Source of the DNA: Sphingobacteriales bacterium 16-39-50
GTDB lineage: Bacteria; Bacteroidota; Bacteroidia; Sphingobacteriales; Sphingobacteriaceae
Reading direction: 5' to 3'
Length of the DNA: 35,205 bases
NCBI GenBank assembly: GCA_002257025.1
Contig: NCHA01000027.1
Location: forward strand, 1 to 35,205
Position 1 is the stretch's first letter. Every line of letters starts with the position of its first letter. The notes under the pieces were generated by a model. It did no database searches, had not been told where the DNA came from, and saw only the letters and a program-made list of their open reading frames with translations. A program made the position numbers and the translations under genes. Positions 8,378 through 16,232 of this stretch are shown piece after piece.

Positions 8378-8407
8378 CAAAAATACATTTTTCGCACTAA
8401 GTATCAA
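8378..8407 (-). promoter_or_regulatory. Promoter of the TPR-ribH transcript
   Basis: On the minus strand, TTG (8405-8407), 19 nt, TATTTTTG (8378-8385): a full match to the Bacteroidota -33/-7 arrangement. The predicted start of transcription is near 8370, leaving a leader of about 35-40 nt before ATG 8333. Confidence 0.7.
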
Positions 8408-8465
8408 CTTTTAAATCAGACAGATTGATTTTTTTTATTTGGGCAGTAAAACAAGCTGAAAAGAC

Positions 8466-8473
8466 TAAATTTG
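8466..8473 (+). promoter_or_regulatory. Putative -7 box for recF
   Basis: TAAATTTG fits TAnnTTTG and lies 30 nt upstream of the recF ATG. A TTTG occurs 24 nt upstream of it, so the -33 match is poor. Confidence 0.5.
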
Positions 8474-8503
8474 TAAAAGCGCTTCCCAGCACAGGCATCA
8501 ACT

Positions 8504-9604
8504 ATGTGGCTTCAAAAGTTATCCGTCATTAATTTTAAGAATTATTCTGAAGCCGAGTTAATCTTTTCGGATACTGTCAATGCATTTACCGGGAATAATG
8601 GTGCCGGAAAAACCAACCTTCTCGACGCAATTCATTACCTGTCGCTCTGCAAAAGTTATTTCAATCCTATTGACAGTCAACAGATCAGACAGGGCGAAGA
8701 TCTTTTTATGATTCAGGGGACATTCAGGAAGGATGATGCGGATGAGGTAATCTACTGCGGATTAAAACGAAGTCAAAAAAAGAAATTTAAACGCAATAAA
8801 AAAGAATACCAGCGACTGGCCGACCATATAGGTCTCTTCCCCTTAGTAATGATTTCTCCAAATGATATCAGTCTGATCATTGAAGGCAGCGAAGAACGCA
8901 GAAAGTTCATAGATAATGTAATCTCTCAAACTGATAGTCTTTATCTGGATGAACTGATCCATTATAACCGGAGTCTGATGAACAGAAACGCCCTGCTAAG
9001 GCAGATTGCAGTTTCGGGTAACTATGATGCATCACTAATGGAAATCTATGATGATCAGCTTGTGATTTCGGGTAATAAGATCTTCGAAAAGCGTAAGGCC
9101 TTTATGGAGGTATTTACAGATATCTTCAATAAACATTATCAATATCTGAGTGAAGATGCTGAACAGGTTGAACTGCTTTATGATTCACCCCTGCTTCAGG
9201 AAGATTTCTCAACTATTTTAAACAGAAATCTGGAACGCGACAGGATACTGGAGCGCACCTCCAGCGGAATTCATAAAGATGAGCTGAGTTTTAGTATCCA
9301 TGGGATGACTTTGAAAAAATTTGGCTCTCAGGGACAACAAAAGTCATTCTTGATTGCTTTAAAACTTGCACAGTACACCTTTCTGCAGCAGCAAAAGGGA
9401 TTTGAACCCTTGCTTCTGCTGGATGATATTTTTGATAAACTGGATGATGCCAGGACAACCAAGCTAATGAAAATGGTATCCGACAAGGATTTTGGGCAGA
9501 TATTTATTACCGATACCAGCAGGGACAGAATTGAGAATATTTTTCTTAAACTGGATGTTCCGGTAACTATTTTTGATATCGAAAAAGGAAACATTGCCGA
9601 ATAA
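8504..9604 (+). CDS. recF: DNA replication and repair protein RecF
   Basis: SMC-like ABC ATPase that, in the RecFOR pathway, helps load RecA at gaps on SSB-coated single-stranded DNA. The 366 residues match the family. Walker A is GNNGAGKT (residues 30-37), the signature region is GSQGQQKSFLIALKLAQ, and Walker B is LLLLDDIFDKLD, followed by the D-loop. The N-terminal MWLQKLSVINFKNY is the typical first strand. It has its own -7 box and is followed after 61 nt by a DUF721/DciA-like gene, a pairing often seen in Bacteroidota. dnaA/dnaN are not adjacent here. Confidence 0.97.
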   Translation: MWLQKLSVINFKNYSEAELIFSDTVNAFTGNNGAGKTNLLDAIHYLSLCKSYFNPIDSQQIRQGEDLFMIQGTFRKDDADEVIYCGLKRSQKKKFKRNKKEYQRLADHIGLFPLVMISPNDISLIIEGSEERRKFIDNVISQTDSLYLDELIHYNRSLMNRNALLRQIAVSGNYDASLMEIYDDQLVISGNKIFEKRKAFMEVFTDIFNKHYQYLSEDAEQVELLYDSPLLQEDFSTILNRNLERDRILERTSSGIHKDELSFSIHGMTLKKFGSQGQQKSFLIALKLAQYTFLQQQKGFEPLLLLDDIFDKLDDARTTKLMKMVSDKDFGQIFITDTSRDRIENIFLKLDVPVTIFDIEKGNIAE

Positions 9605-9665
9605 TAACAACACAATAGTCCGGATTTCCTAAATTTAAAAACAGGGATTCAATAATCTCCCAATT

Positions 9666-9956
9666 ATGAGCCGTACAAACGACAAGCCACTTAAGGATGT
9701 AATAGAACAGATGCTTCAGGTTTACAAACTGAGAAGAAAGTTCGATGAAACTTCTTTGGTTGTAGCATGGCCCGAAATGATGGGAAAAGCGATTGCTAAC
9801 CGTACAAAGGATATATTTATTCGCGACCGCAAGTTATTTATACGGCTGGAATCTGCGGTAATTAAAAACGAGCTGATGATGATGCGCTCTAATATTATAG
9901 AAAAGATGAATGAACGTGCTGGAGGCAGTATTATTGATGAAATTATCTTCCTGTAA
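9666..9956 (+). CDS. DUF721 (DciA-like) protein
   Basis: A 96-residue protein of the DUF721 family. In other bacteria the related DciA interacts with the replicative helicase DnaB and supports its loading. The segment from VIEQMLQVYKLRRKFDETSLVVAWPEMMGKAIANRT through RLESAVIKNELMMMRSNIIEKMNER shows the family's helix, conserved W-P near the middle, and strand-helix end. It is short compared with proteobacterial DciA and lacks an extra tail. It lies downstream of recF on the same strand, which fits a DNA-replication role, but helicase loading here is inferred from the family. It converges with the next gene, with no gap between them. Confidence 0.8.
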   Translation: MSRTNDKPLKDVIEQMLQVYKLRRKFDETSLVVAWPEMMGKAIANRTKDIFIRDRKLFIRLESAVIKNELMMMRSNIIEKMNERAGGSIIDEIIFL

Positions 9957-10148
9957 TTACCTCTTTTTTTCGTTGTAGTTTTTTACCATCAGGTAATACA
10001 AAACTGTCATAAAAAAGGCAATGGAAAACGCCTTGAGAATAAATAAATAATCCACACTCCGATCCCATCCACCCAGGTAAGAAACAGCGGCGGGCACAAT
10101 CAGCATCACCAGAAAAAATATCAGGAAGCGGGCTTGAAGGATTTTCAT
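9957..10148 (-). CDS. Small two-helix membrane protein, unknown function
   Basis: A 63-residue ORF directly abutting the DUF721 stop. Two hydrophobic segments are visible, about residues 7-25 (RFLIFFLVMLIVPAAVSYL) and 33-56 (SVDYLFILKAFSIAFFMTVLYYLMV), with a loop carrying GGWDRS and a basic C terminus KNYNEKKR, so the C terminus is likely cytoplasmic. It follows ndk on the same strand, but a perfect 40-bp palindrome lies between them. I do not recognise a characterised family. Confidence 0.65.
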   Translation of the reverse strand: MKILQARFLIFFLVMLIVPAAVSYLGGWDRSVDYLFILKAFSIAFFMTVLYYLMVKNYNEKKR

Positions 10149-10158
10149 TGCAGGTATT

Positions 10159-10198
10159 TTATATTGTCACCCTGTAATATTACAGGGTGACAATATAA
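10159..10198. terminator. Perfect 40-bp palindrome downstream of ndk
   Basis: TTATATTGTCACCCTGTAAT (10159-10178) is followed with no spacer by its exact reverse complement (10179-10198). It lies 6 nt after the ndk stop and 10 nt before the start of the small membrane protein gene. It could act as a ndk terminator, but no run of U follows on the minus strand; it could also be an operator-like site or a palindromic repeat unit. Confidence 0.55.
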
Positions 10199-10204
10199 TG
10201 AGCA

Positions 10205-10624
10205 TTAGAAACGTTCGAAAGCAGTAAAGAAGAAACAGCCTTCTATTTCAGCATTGTCGTCTGAATCAGACCCATGAATTGCGTTTGCATCAATAGATTT
10301 TGCATACTTGTTACGGATAGTTCCGGCGTCTGCTTTGCTTGGGTCGGTTGCACCGATTAGCTTACGGAAATCCTCAACAGCATTATCCTTTTCAAGTATT
10401 GCAGCTACAATCGGTCCGGAAGACATAAAATCAACCAGATCCTTATAGAAGGGACGCTCACTGTGTACAGCATAGAATTGACCGGCAATATCCTTGCTCA
10501 AACGTGTATATTTTAAAGCAATCACTTTAAATCCACCCTTGATAATATCATCCAAAATTGCTCCGGTGTGGCCATTGGCTACAGCATCGGGCTTAATCAT
10601 TGTAAAAGTTCTGTTTGTTGCCAT
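10205..10624 (-). CDS. ndk: Nucleoside diphosphate kinase
   Basis: Transfers the gamma-phosphate from ATP to nucleoside diphosphates through a phosphohistidine, balancing NTP and dNTP pools. The 139 residues match the family. The signature NAIHGSDS contains the catalytic His117, and [10 protein letters not shown] opens the ferredoxin-like fold. Conserved R/T residues ([22 protein letters not shown]) are present. A -7 box at 10646-10653 drives it divergently from nrnA. A perfect palindrome follows the stop codon. Confidence 0.97.
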   Translation of the reverse strand: MATNRTFTMIKPDAVANGHTGAILDDIIKGGFKVIALKYTRLSKDIAGQFYAVHSERPFYKDLVDFMSSGPIVAAILEKDNAVEDFRKLIGATDPSKADAGTIRNKYAKSIDANAIHGSDSDDNAEIEGCFFFTAFERF

Positions 10625-10645
10625 CTTAATTTATCAAAATTGCTG

Positions 10646-10653
10646 CAAAAGTA
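10646..10653 (-). promoter_or_regulatory. Putative -7 box for ndk
   Basis: TACTTTTG on the minus strand, 21 nt upstream of the ndk ATG. The -33 position holds an AT-rich TTTA rather than TTG. Confidence 0.5.
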
Positions 10654-10715
10654 CTGCTAATTAATTAAAGGATAAAGGATTTTAAAAAATGAGCGGTTTT
10701 GAAGCTTTATTTTAA

Positions 10716-10723
10716 TAACTTTG
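10716..10723 (+). promoter_or_regulatory. Putative -7 box for the nrnA-like gene
   Basis: TAACTTTG fits TAnnTTTG and lies 17 nt upstream of ATG 10741. The nearest TTTG is only 14 nt upstream of it, too close for a standard -33 element. Confidence 0.5.
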
Positions 10724-10740
10724 CATTTCTTTTTAAATAG

Positions 10741-11751
10741 ATGTTAGAACTAGCCTCCCTAAAAGAGTTTTTAGCCGAACCAAAGCAAATTGTCATTACC
10801 ACACATCCTAAACCGGACGGTGATGCTATGGGATCTTCTTTAGGTTTATATAATTATCTGATCCTAAATGGGCATCAGGTTAATGTAATTACACCTACAG
10901 ATTATCCGACTTTTTTACAATGGCTGCCCGGCAATTCTGATGTAATCATTTACACTGAAAAATCGGAACAATCCCAGCAATTGCTTGCATCGGCTGACCT
11001 GATTTTTTGCCTCGACTTTAATTCCCTTGTGCGCATCAACGAGATGGGTCATTATATGCGTAATTCGAAAGCGAAAAAAGTGTTAATTGATCATCATCTT
11101 GAACCTGAAGGTTTTGAGGATTATCGCCTCTGGAGCACCGGCGCATGCGCTACTGCTCAATTGGTTTATGAGTTTATTGTGAATGTGATGGGTGACAGGC
11201 ATCTGTTAAACAAAGATATTGCAAGCTGCCTCTACACCGGAATAATGACCGATACGGGATCTTTTCGCTTCCGTTCAACTACATCTAATGTACACAGGAT
11301 TGTAGCCGACCTGATTGATTGCGGTGCCGATAACACACTGATTCATCAATTGGTTTATGATGATTTCTCGGAAAACAGATTACGATTCCTTGGTCACTGC
11401 CTCCTGAATAAGCTGGAAGTACTAAATGAGTATAATTCAGCGATTATTGTTATCACAAAACAGGAGCTTGAAGAATATAAAATTTCAACCGGCGACACCG
11501 AGGGTATTGTAAATTATGCTCTATCGATTACCGGAATCCGTCTTGCAATCCTTATTATTGAGCGACAGGATGTCGTAAAGTTGTCCATACGGTCAACCGG
11601 CGATTTCCCTGCAAATGAAATATGTAAGAAATATTTTAATGGTGGAGGACATAGAAATGCAGCGGGTGGCTTTTCGAATGAGAAAATAGAAACCGTAAGA
11701 GAAAAATTTGATCTGATATTACCAGAGTACAAATCGCAATTGATACAGTAA
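10741..11751 (+). CDS. nrnA: DHH/DHHA1 phosphoesterase, NrnA-like (nanoRNase / pAp phosphatase)
   Basis: Cytoplasmic DHH-family phosphoesterase of 336 residues. Family members degrade very short RNAs and dephosphorylate 3'-phosphoadenosine 5'-phosphate. The N-terminal metal-binding motif is THPKPDGDAMGSSLG (H22, D26, D28), the DHH motif is LIDHHLEPEGF, and the C-terminal DHHA1 domain ends with the substrate-binding GGGHRNAAGG. The length and motif order fit NrnA rather than RecJ, which is longer. It is divergent from ndk and followed 150 nt later by an FKBP lipoprotein on the same strand. Confidence 0.9.
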   Translation: MLELASLKEFLAEPKQIVITTHPKPDGDAMGSSLGLYNYLILNGHQVNVITPTDYPTFLQWLPGNSDVIIYTEKSEQSQQLLASADLIFCLDFNSLVRINEMGHYMRNSKAKKVLIDHHLEPEGFEDYRLWSTGACATAQLVYEFIVNVMGDRHLLNKDIASCLYTGIMTDTGSFRFRSTTSNVHRIVADLIDCGADNTLIHQLVYDDFSENRLRFLGHCLLNKLEVLNEYNSAIIVITKQELEEYKISTGDTEGIVNYALSITGIRLAILIIERQDVVKLSIRSTGDFPANEICKKYFNGGGHRNAAGGFSNEKIETVREKFDLILPEYKSQLIQ

Positions 11752-11901
11752 ACGGAATATTAAATAGAATTAATTTTATAACAGTAAAAAACAATAAATA
11801 CAAAAGAAGCTTTCGGGTGCTTAAAAAAAAATAGAAAATATTTCATCTCCTGATTGATTCAATTAAAAAACAATGTATATTTCAAAACAATAGAAAAACA
11901 A

Positions 11902-12843
11902 ATGAAAAAATTAGTAATCGTATTAGGGCTGGCAGTTACTGGATTAACGGCTTGCAACAATTTTGACAAGGGTGAGGGGGATATGTTGTACAAGATCCAC
12001 ACTGACAAATCTGGTGAAACAATTAAAGAAGGTGATTTTGTAGCTTTTAAAGCAATTGAGAAAACTGAAGGTGATTCAGTTCTATACAGTTCTTATGATT
12101 ATGATCGTCCGTCTTTGTTGGTTAAGGAAAAATCTGTATTCAAAGGGGATCTTTTTGCAGCTCTTGGCCTTTTAAGTGAAGGTGATAGTGCAACTTTTAA
12201 GATTAACATCGACTCAATGGTACAAAAGATGGGTCGTCCGCAACCTTCTGATACCACTAAAAAATACCTGGTTTACACCATTAAAATTGACAAAGTAATT
12301 CCAAAAGGATCATTAAACGATAGTCTTTTCCGCGGCAAAATCGATGAGTTTCTGAAAGCAGAAATGGAACAGGCTAAAACTGCAGAGGTTGCTAAAGTTA
12401 AGGCTTATGTTTCTGCAAAAAGCCTTAAACCTAAAGTTACTGCTTCAGGTTTGAACTATGTAGTTTCCAAAGAAGGTACCGGAGCAAAACCAAATATGGG
12501 TGATACAGTTGTTGTAAACTATACCGGCATGTTTTTAAGTGGAAAAGTATTTGATAGCAGCTTACCTGATGTTGCTAAGAAAAATGGAACATTTAATCCT
12601 CAGCGTCCATATGAGCCATTGAAACTCCCTGTTGGATTGGGTGGTTCAATTCCAGGATTTGAAGAAGGATTAATGCTTTTAAACAAGGGTGCAAAAGCTA
12701 CTCTGATTCTGCCTTCGAAACTGGCTTATGGCGAACAGGGAAATCAGGGAATTCCTCCTTTTTCACCATTGGTTTTTGAATTGGATGTAGTAAATATTAT
12801 TCCGGGAACAGCACCTGTGGCTGCTGCCGCTCCGAAGCAATAA
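11902..12843 (+). CDS. FKBP-type peptidyl-prolyl isomerase lipoprotein
   Basis: A 313-residue predicted lipoprotein: MKKLVIVLGLAVTGLTACNN with lipobox LTAC. It has two regions. Residues about 35-135 form an FKBP-like or degenerate FKBP half (EGDFVAFKAIEKT, SEGDSATFKI). Residues about 190-300 form a clear FKBP domain with MGDTVVVNYTGMFLSGKVFDSS, PGFEEGLMLLNKGAKATLILPSKLAYG and IPPFSPLVFELDVVNI. Such proteins assist folding in the periplasm or at the outer membrane. The start at 11902 is chosen because the in-frame ATG at 11854 would put 16 polar residues before the signal peptide. A strong terminator follows at 12859-12896. Confidence 0.92.
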   Translation: MKKLVIVLGLAVTGLTACNNFDKGEGDMLYKIHTDKSGETIKEGDFVAFKAIEKTEGDSVLYSSYDYDRPSLLVKEKSVFKGDLFAALGLLSEGDSATFKINIDSMVQKMGRPQPSDTTKKYLVYTIKIDKVIPKGSLNDSLFRGKIDEFLKAEMEQAKTAEVAKVKAYVSAKSLKPKVTASGLNYVVSKEGTGAKPNMGDTVVVNYTGMFLSGKVFDSSLPDVAKKNGTFNPQRPYEPLKLPVGLGGSIPGFEEGLMLLNKGAKATLILPSKLAYGEQGNQGIPPFSPLVFELDVVNIIPGTAPVAAAAPKQ

Positions 12844-12858
12844 TTATTTGTTTCTAAT

Positions 12859-12896
12859 AAAAAAGCCCTTCCTGAAAATTCAGGAAGGGCTTTTTT
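12859..12896 (+). terminator. Rho-independent terminator after the FKBP gene
   Basis: AAAAAAGCCCTTCCTGAA pairs with TTCAGGAAGGGCTTTTTT across a 2-nt AA loop, with a T run on the 3' side and an A run on the 5' side. It lies 15 nt after the stop codon. The A run means it could also work in the other direction. Confidence 0.92.
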
Positions 12897-12920
12897 ATTT
12901 AATGCTGACAGGGTTTAGAC

Positions 12921-12953
12921 AAGGCAGACAGGGTTTAGAACCCTGTCTGCCTT
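12921..12953. repeat. Perfect 15-bp hairpin with direct repeat
   Basis: AAGGCAGACAGGGTT (12921-12935), loop TAG, AACCCTGTCTGCCTT (12939-12953). The 13-mer GACAGGGTTTAGA occurs at 12907-12919 and 12927-12939, a 20-nt period. It lies just past the FKBP terminator and next to an interspersed repeat, so it looks like a second type of mobile palindromic unit rather than a terminator. Confidence 0.75.
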
Positions 12954-12979
12954 ATGCACATCGAATGACGGGTTGGATT

Positions 12980-13135
12980 CCGTCATTTCGAACACAGCGG
13001 CAGCATTTTCTTACAAAGGTTGGATTTCGGGTGTGGAGAAATCTGTTGATACGGGCTTGCTCTTAATTTTGAGATTTCTCTTCGCGTTAATAATATTTCT
13101 AAGTACAAAATTCTATTCGCTCATCGAAATGACGG
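12980..13135 (-). repeat. Interspersed nested-palindrome repeat, copy B
   Basis: 156 bp bounded by CCGTCATTTCGA and TCGAAATGACGG. Read on the minus strand it matches copies A1 and C, including GATGAGCGAA, the core AGAAATATTATTAACGCGAA, GAGAAATCT and AACAGATTTCTCCACA. A partial extra end, TCGAATGACGG, lies 8 nt outside at 12961-12971, as at the junction of A1 and A2. It sits between the converging FKBP and bshA genes. Confidence 0.85.
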
Positions 13136-13160
13136 GGAATTGAATCGAATTTGAATCGGA

Positions 13161-14297
13161 TTATTTCGAAGCAGCCTCCTTCAACACATCCATATAATAC
13201 TGCTCATAAACCGGCAATATCAGACTCAGATCGAATTGCTGAGCACGTTTAAGTGCTCCTTCCTTGAATGCAGCCAGTTGTTTATCGTCTTTTAAGATAA
13301 ATATGGAGTGCTGAGCCATCGCATCGATATCCCCCACATTATCCATAAATCCGGTTACACCATCAATGTTCAGTTCAGGTAAGCCCCCGGCATTTGAAGT
13401 AATTACTGGAACCTTACAGGCCATTGCTTCTAAAGCCGCCAAACCAAAACTTTCTGATTCAGAAGGCATTATGAACAGATCTGAAACCGAAAGAATCTCT
13501 TCAACCGCATCCTGCTTACCAAGAAATCTGACATTATCACATATCTCCAGATCGCGGCAAAGCTGTTCACAATAAACCCGTTCAGGACCATCTCCAACCA
13601 TTAACAATTTGGATGGAATCTCTTTTTGAATTTTTTCAAAAATGTGAACCACATCCTGTGTCCGTTTTACTTTACGGAAATTGGAAGTATGCACTACAAT
13701 TCGCTCATTATTTGGCGCAATTGCGAGTTTAAAGTGATCTTTAGCTTTAAGACTAAATCGTTGTAAATCAATAAAATTCGGAATAACCTTGATGTCTTTA
13801 ACTACATCAAAATGCTTGTAAGTATCCTCCTTCAGATTTTCTGAAACAGCAGTAACACCATCCGACTGATTAATGGAAAACGTAACAACAGGCTTATAAG
13901 TTGGATCCTTACCTACCAGTGTAATATCAGTACCGTGTAAAGTTGTTACAACAGGGATATGAATACCATAAGTTGCAAGAATCTGCTTTGCCATAAAAGC
14001 CGCCGATGCATGAGGAATAGCATAATGTACATGCAGCAGGTCAAGTTTCTCAAACCTGACTACATCTACCAGTTTACTTGCCAGAGCCAGTTCATAGGGA
14101 GGATAATCAAACAAAGGATAGTTTGAGACAGAAACCTCATGATAAAACAGGTTTTCGGAAAAGAAATCAAGGCGGGCAGGCTGCCTGTAAGTAATAAAAT
14201 GGACCTGATGTCCATTATCAGCTAAGGCTTTACCTAATTCTGTAGCTACCACCCCACTACCACCAAAGGTAGGATAACAAACTATTCCAATTTTCAT
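13161..14297 (-). CDS. bshA: N-acetyl-alpha-D-glucosaminyl L-malate synthase BshA
   Basis: GT4-family glycosyltransferase that joins L-malate to GlcNAc from UDP-GlcNAc, the first step of bacillithiol synthesis. The 378 residues match the family. The N-terminal CYPTFGGSGVVATELGKAL glycine loop is typical of BshA, as are LHVHYAIPHASAAFMAKQIL and VTTLHGTDITLVG. The C-terminal GT-B domain has PSESESFGLAALEAMACKVP with the donor-binding ESFG. It pairs with the ytxJ-like gene at 6498-6827; bshB and bshC are not in the window. It is downstream of, and on the same strand as, the serine hydrolase, with a 93-nt gap. Confidence 0.96.
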   Translation of the reverse strand: MKIGIVCYPTFGGSGVVATELGKALADNGHQVHFITYRQPARLDFFSENLFYHEVSVSNYPLFDYPPYELALASKLVDVVRFEKLDLLHVHYAIPHASAAFMAKQILATYGIHIPVVTTLHGTDITLVGKDPTYKPVVTFSINQSDGVTAVSENLKEDTYKHFDVVKDIKVIPNFIDLQRFSLKAKDHFKLAIAPNNERIVVHTSNFRKVKRTQDVVHIFEKIQKEIPSKLLMVGDGPERVYCEQLCRDLEICDNVRFLGKQDAVEEILSVSDLFIMPSESESFGLAALEAMACKVPVITSNAGGLPELNIDGVTGFMDNVGDIDAMAQHSIFILKDDKQLAAFKEGALKRAQQFDLSLILPVYEQYYMDVLKEAASK

Positions 14298-14390
14298 TAG
14301 TATCCTGTATTAGATTACAAAGTAAATTCTTTAAAAGGAGATTAATGTTAGTACAATGTAACAAATCAAAAGCCTGCTAAGCAAGGCTTC

Positions 14391-16232
14391 TTAATTCCCA
14401 ATCGCTTCATAAATTACATCCTGAATACGACCCCTGATATTCAGGTCAATGAGTTTTGATGTAACTCCTGGATTTACCCTGTTCGATAAAAACACATAAA
14501 CCAGATTGTATTTGGGATCCACCCAAACGCAGGTTCCTGTATAACCGGTATGTCCGAACGTGAGCGAAGATGCCAGTTTGGAAGGATAGCCTTTGGTACT
14601 CTCCTCATCCCAACGATCGAAACCTAATCCGCGGCGACTAATAGCCGATTGTTTTGCAGTGAACATATTTACCGTTTCGGTCTTGAAATAACGGGTTCCA
14701 CCATATATTCCTCCATTCAATATCATCTGATACAATATCGCCAGATCGTTTGCATTGGAAAAGAGTCCGGCATGACCCGAAACTCCTCCAACCATTGCAG
14801 CACCCTGATCATGAACATAGCCTTCAAGTAGCGTCTTTCTGAATTCCTTATCGTCCTCAGTTGGAATAATCTCTTCCTTTGGAAAGCGGAGACGCGGATT
14901 AAATCCTGCCCTGGTCATCCCAAGCGGCTTATAAAACTGATCCATCACATAGCTTTCCATTGACTTCCCGGATTGGCGCTCGACCATATCTTTCATAAAA
15001 TACATGCTCAAATCACTGTAAACATACTTTCCCTGATTGGACAGAGCGGAGTTCAGCATAAGCGGCCACATGACCTGTTTGAAATAATCTTTCCGTAAGT
15101 AATAGTTATCAGCAACCTTCACCGGATGTGTTTCTGAGGAATCTCGGCTGTAATCTGTCTCCAATAAATTTCTGTAAAAAGGGATAAAAGGAATGAATCC
15201 CGCCTGATGAAGCATCACATCCCTCACAGGAATATCTTTTTTATTGGTATTTCGCGATCTTGGAATATAGGCTCCGACATTCGTATCAAGTTTCAGTTTA
15301 CCCTGTTCGTACAAACGCATCACCGCCATGGTTGTAGCCGAGATCTTTGTAACCGAAGCCAGATCATAGATGTCGGTAATCCGGGTTGGGGTACGGTCGA
15401 TATAAGTCCGGGTACCATACGCTTTATTAAAAATTATTTTCCCATCCTTAACTACCAGCACAACCGCACTCGGAGTGGCTCTCTGACGAATTGCTTCTTC
15501 AGCGATATCATCAATTCTACTAAGTGCTGCACTATTGATTCCAAGCTCCTCTGGCACCGTATATTTTAGTCGGATTGGAACCGTGGAAAAGCCTGAACCT
15601 GTTGTATACCTGGAAGAGATTTCCTGATTCAGCCGGGCATTCGCAGCAACTCCACCAAATATCAATTGTGCGACAAAATTCGCTGACACTGCTGATTTCT
15701 TTTCAGACCAGATAATTACAGATTTCAAAGCCTCGAGAAGTTTCAAGCTTCCTGCATCACCCGACAAACTAACAATCAGGCTCTTATTTAACTGAAGATC
15801 CAATAATAGCGGAATAGTCCGCGGATCATTCAATGACTGATCAGTAACCTGAACAACTATCGTATTAAAAAACTTCAGATCATCATTCAGATCGTTGAAG
15901 CTTAGCATATCATGGTTGTATTGTGCAGAGGCAAAGGACTGAATTTTGGTATATTTATTTAAGATACTATCGAACTCTGAGGCATAGGCCGAGCCAATAT
16001 TGACACTGGCTATGGTTAAGGGCGTCAGATCTTTTAATGGAACAAGCTCTTCTTCATTATTTAACAATACCGTAGAGCCTTCAACGCTTTTCCACTCAGT
16101 TAAAAAGGATTCATTTCTCATGTGCTCTGCCATTTGTGCGCAGGCCGACAGGGTAAAAAAGCTTAGAATACAGATTGCGGCAGGTAGGCTACTGATCTTC
16201 AATAATTTATTTACTATAAACATTCTCTCCAT
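14391..16232 (-). CDS. Serine hydrolase lipoprotein (beta-lactamase/PBP fold) with a GH3 C-terminal-like domain
   Basis: A 613-residue predicted lipoprotein (lipobox LSAC, Cys31). Residues about 45-215 (EWKSVEGSTVLLNNEEELVPL, then IASVNIG) look like the GH3 C-terminal domain. Residues about 228-610 are a class C beta-lactamase/DD-peptidase fold with SVTK (S293, K296), YSD (405-407) and HTGYTG (561-566). In many Bacteroidota a GH3 beta-N-acetylglucosaminidase domain precedes exactly this pair in a protein near 1000 residues; here the GH3 catalytic domain is missing. Peptidoglycan turnover is a reasonable role, but substrate is unknown. The start overlaps the end of the amidohydrolase gene by 26 nt (17 nt if Met4 is used), suggesting coupled translation. 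Confidence 0.88.
   Translation of the reverse strand: MERMFIVNKLLKISSLPAAICILSFFTLSACAQMAEHMRNESFLTEWKSVEGSTVLLNNEEELVPLKDLTPLTIASVNIGSAYASEFDSILNKYTKIQSFASAQYNHDMLSFNDLNDDLKFFNTIVVQVTDQSLNDPRTIPLLLDLQLNKSLIVSLSGDAGSLKLLEALKSVIIWSEKKSAVSANFVAQLIFGGVAANARLNQEISSRYTTGSGFSTVPIRLKYTVPEELGINSAALSRIDDIAEEAIRQRATPSAVVLVVKDGKIIFNKAYGTRTYIDRTPTRITDIYDLASVTKISATTMAVMRLYEQGKLKLDTNVGAYIPRSRNTNKKDIPVRDVMLHQAGFIPFIPFYRNLLETDYSRDSSETHPVKVADNYYLRKDYFKQVMWPLMLNSALSNQGKYVYSDLSMYFMKDMVERQSGKSMESYVMDQFYKPLGMTRAGFNPRLRFPKEEIIPTEDDKEFRKTLLEGYVHDQGAAMVGGVSGHAGLFSNANDLAILYQMILNGGIYGGTRYFKTETVNMFTAKQSAISRRGLGFDRWDEESTKGYPSKLASSLTFGHTGYTGTCVWVDPKYNLVYVFLSNRVNPGVTSKLIDLNIRGRIQDVIYEAIGN

Noticed and set aside
12859..13135. 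CRISPR-like reading of the repeats after the FKBP gene.
   Set aside because: The repeats are palindromic, of different types and not evenly spaced with unique spacers; no cas gene is present.
14298..14340. Promoter box for bshA (TACTTTG).
   Set aside because: It is one base short of TAnnTTTG and has no -33 partner, so bshA may rely on read-through from the serine hydrolase unit.
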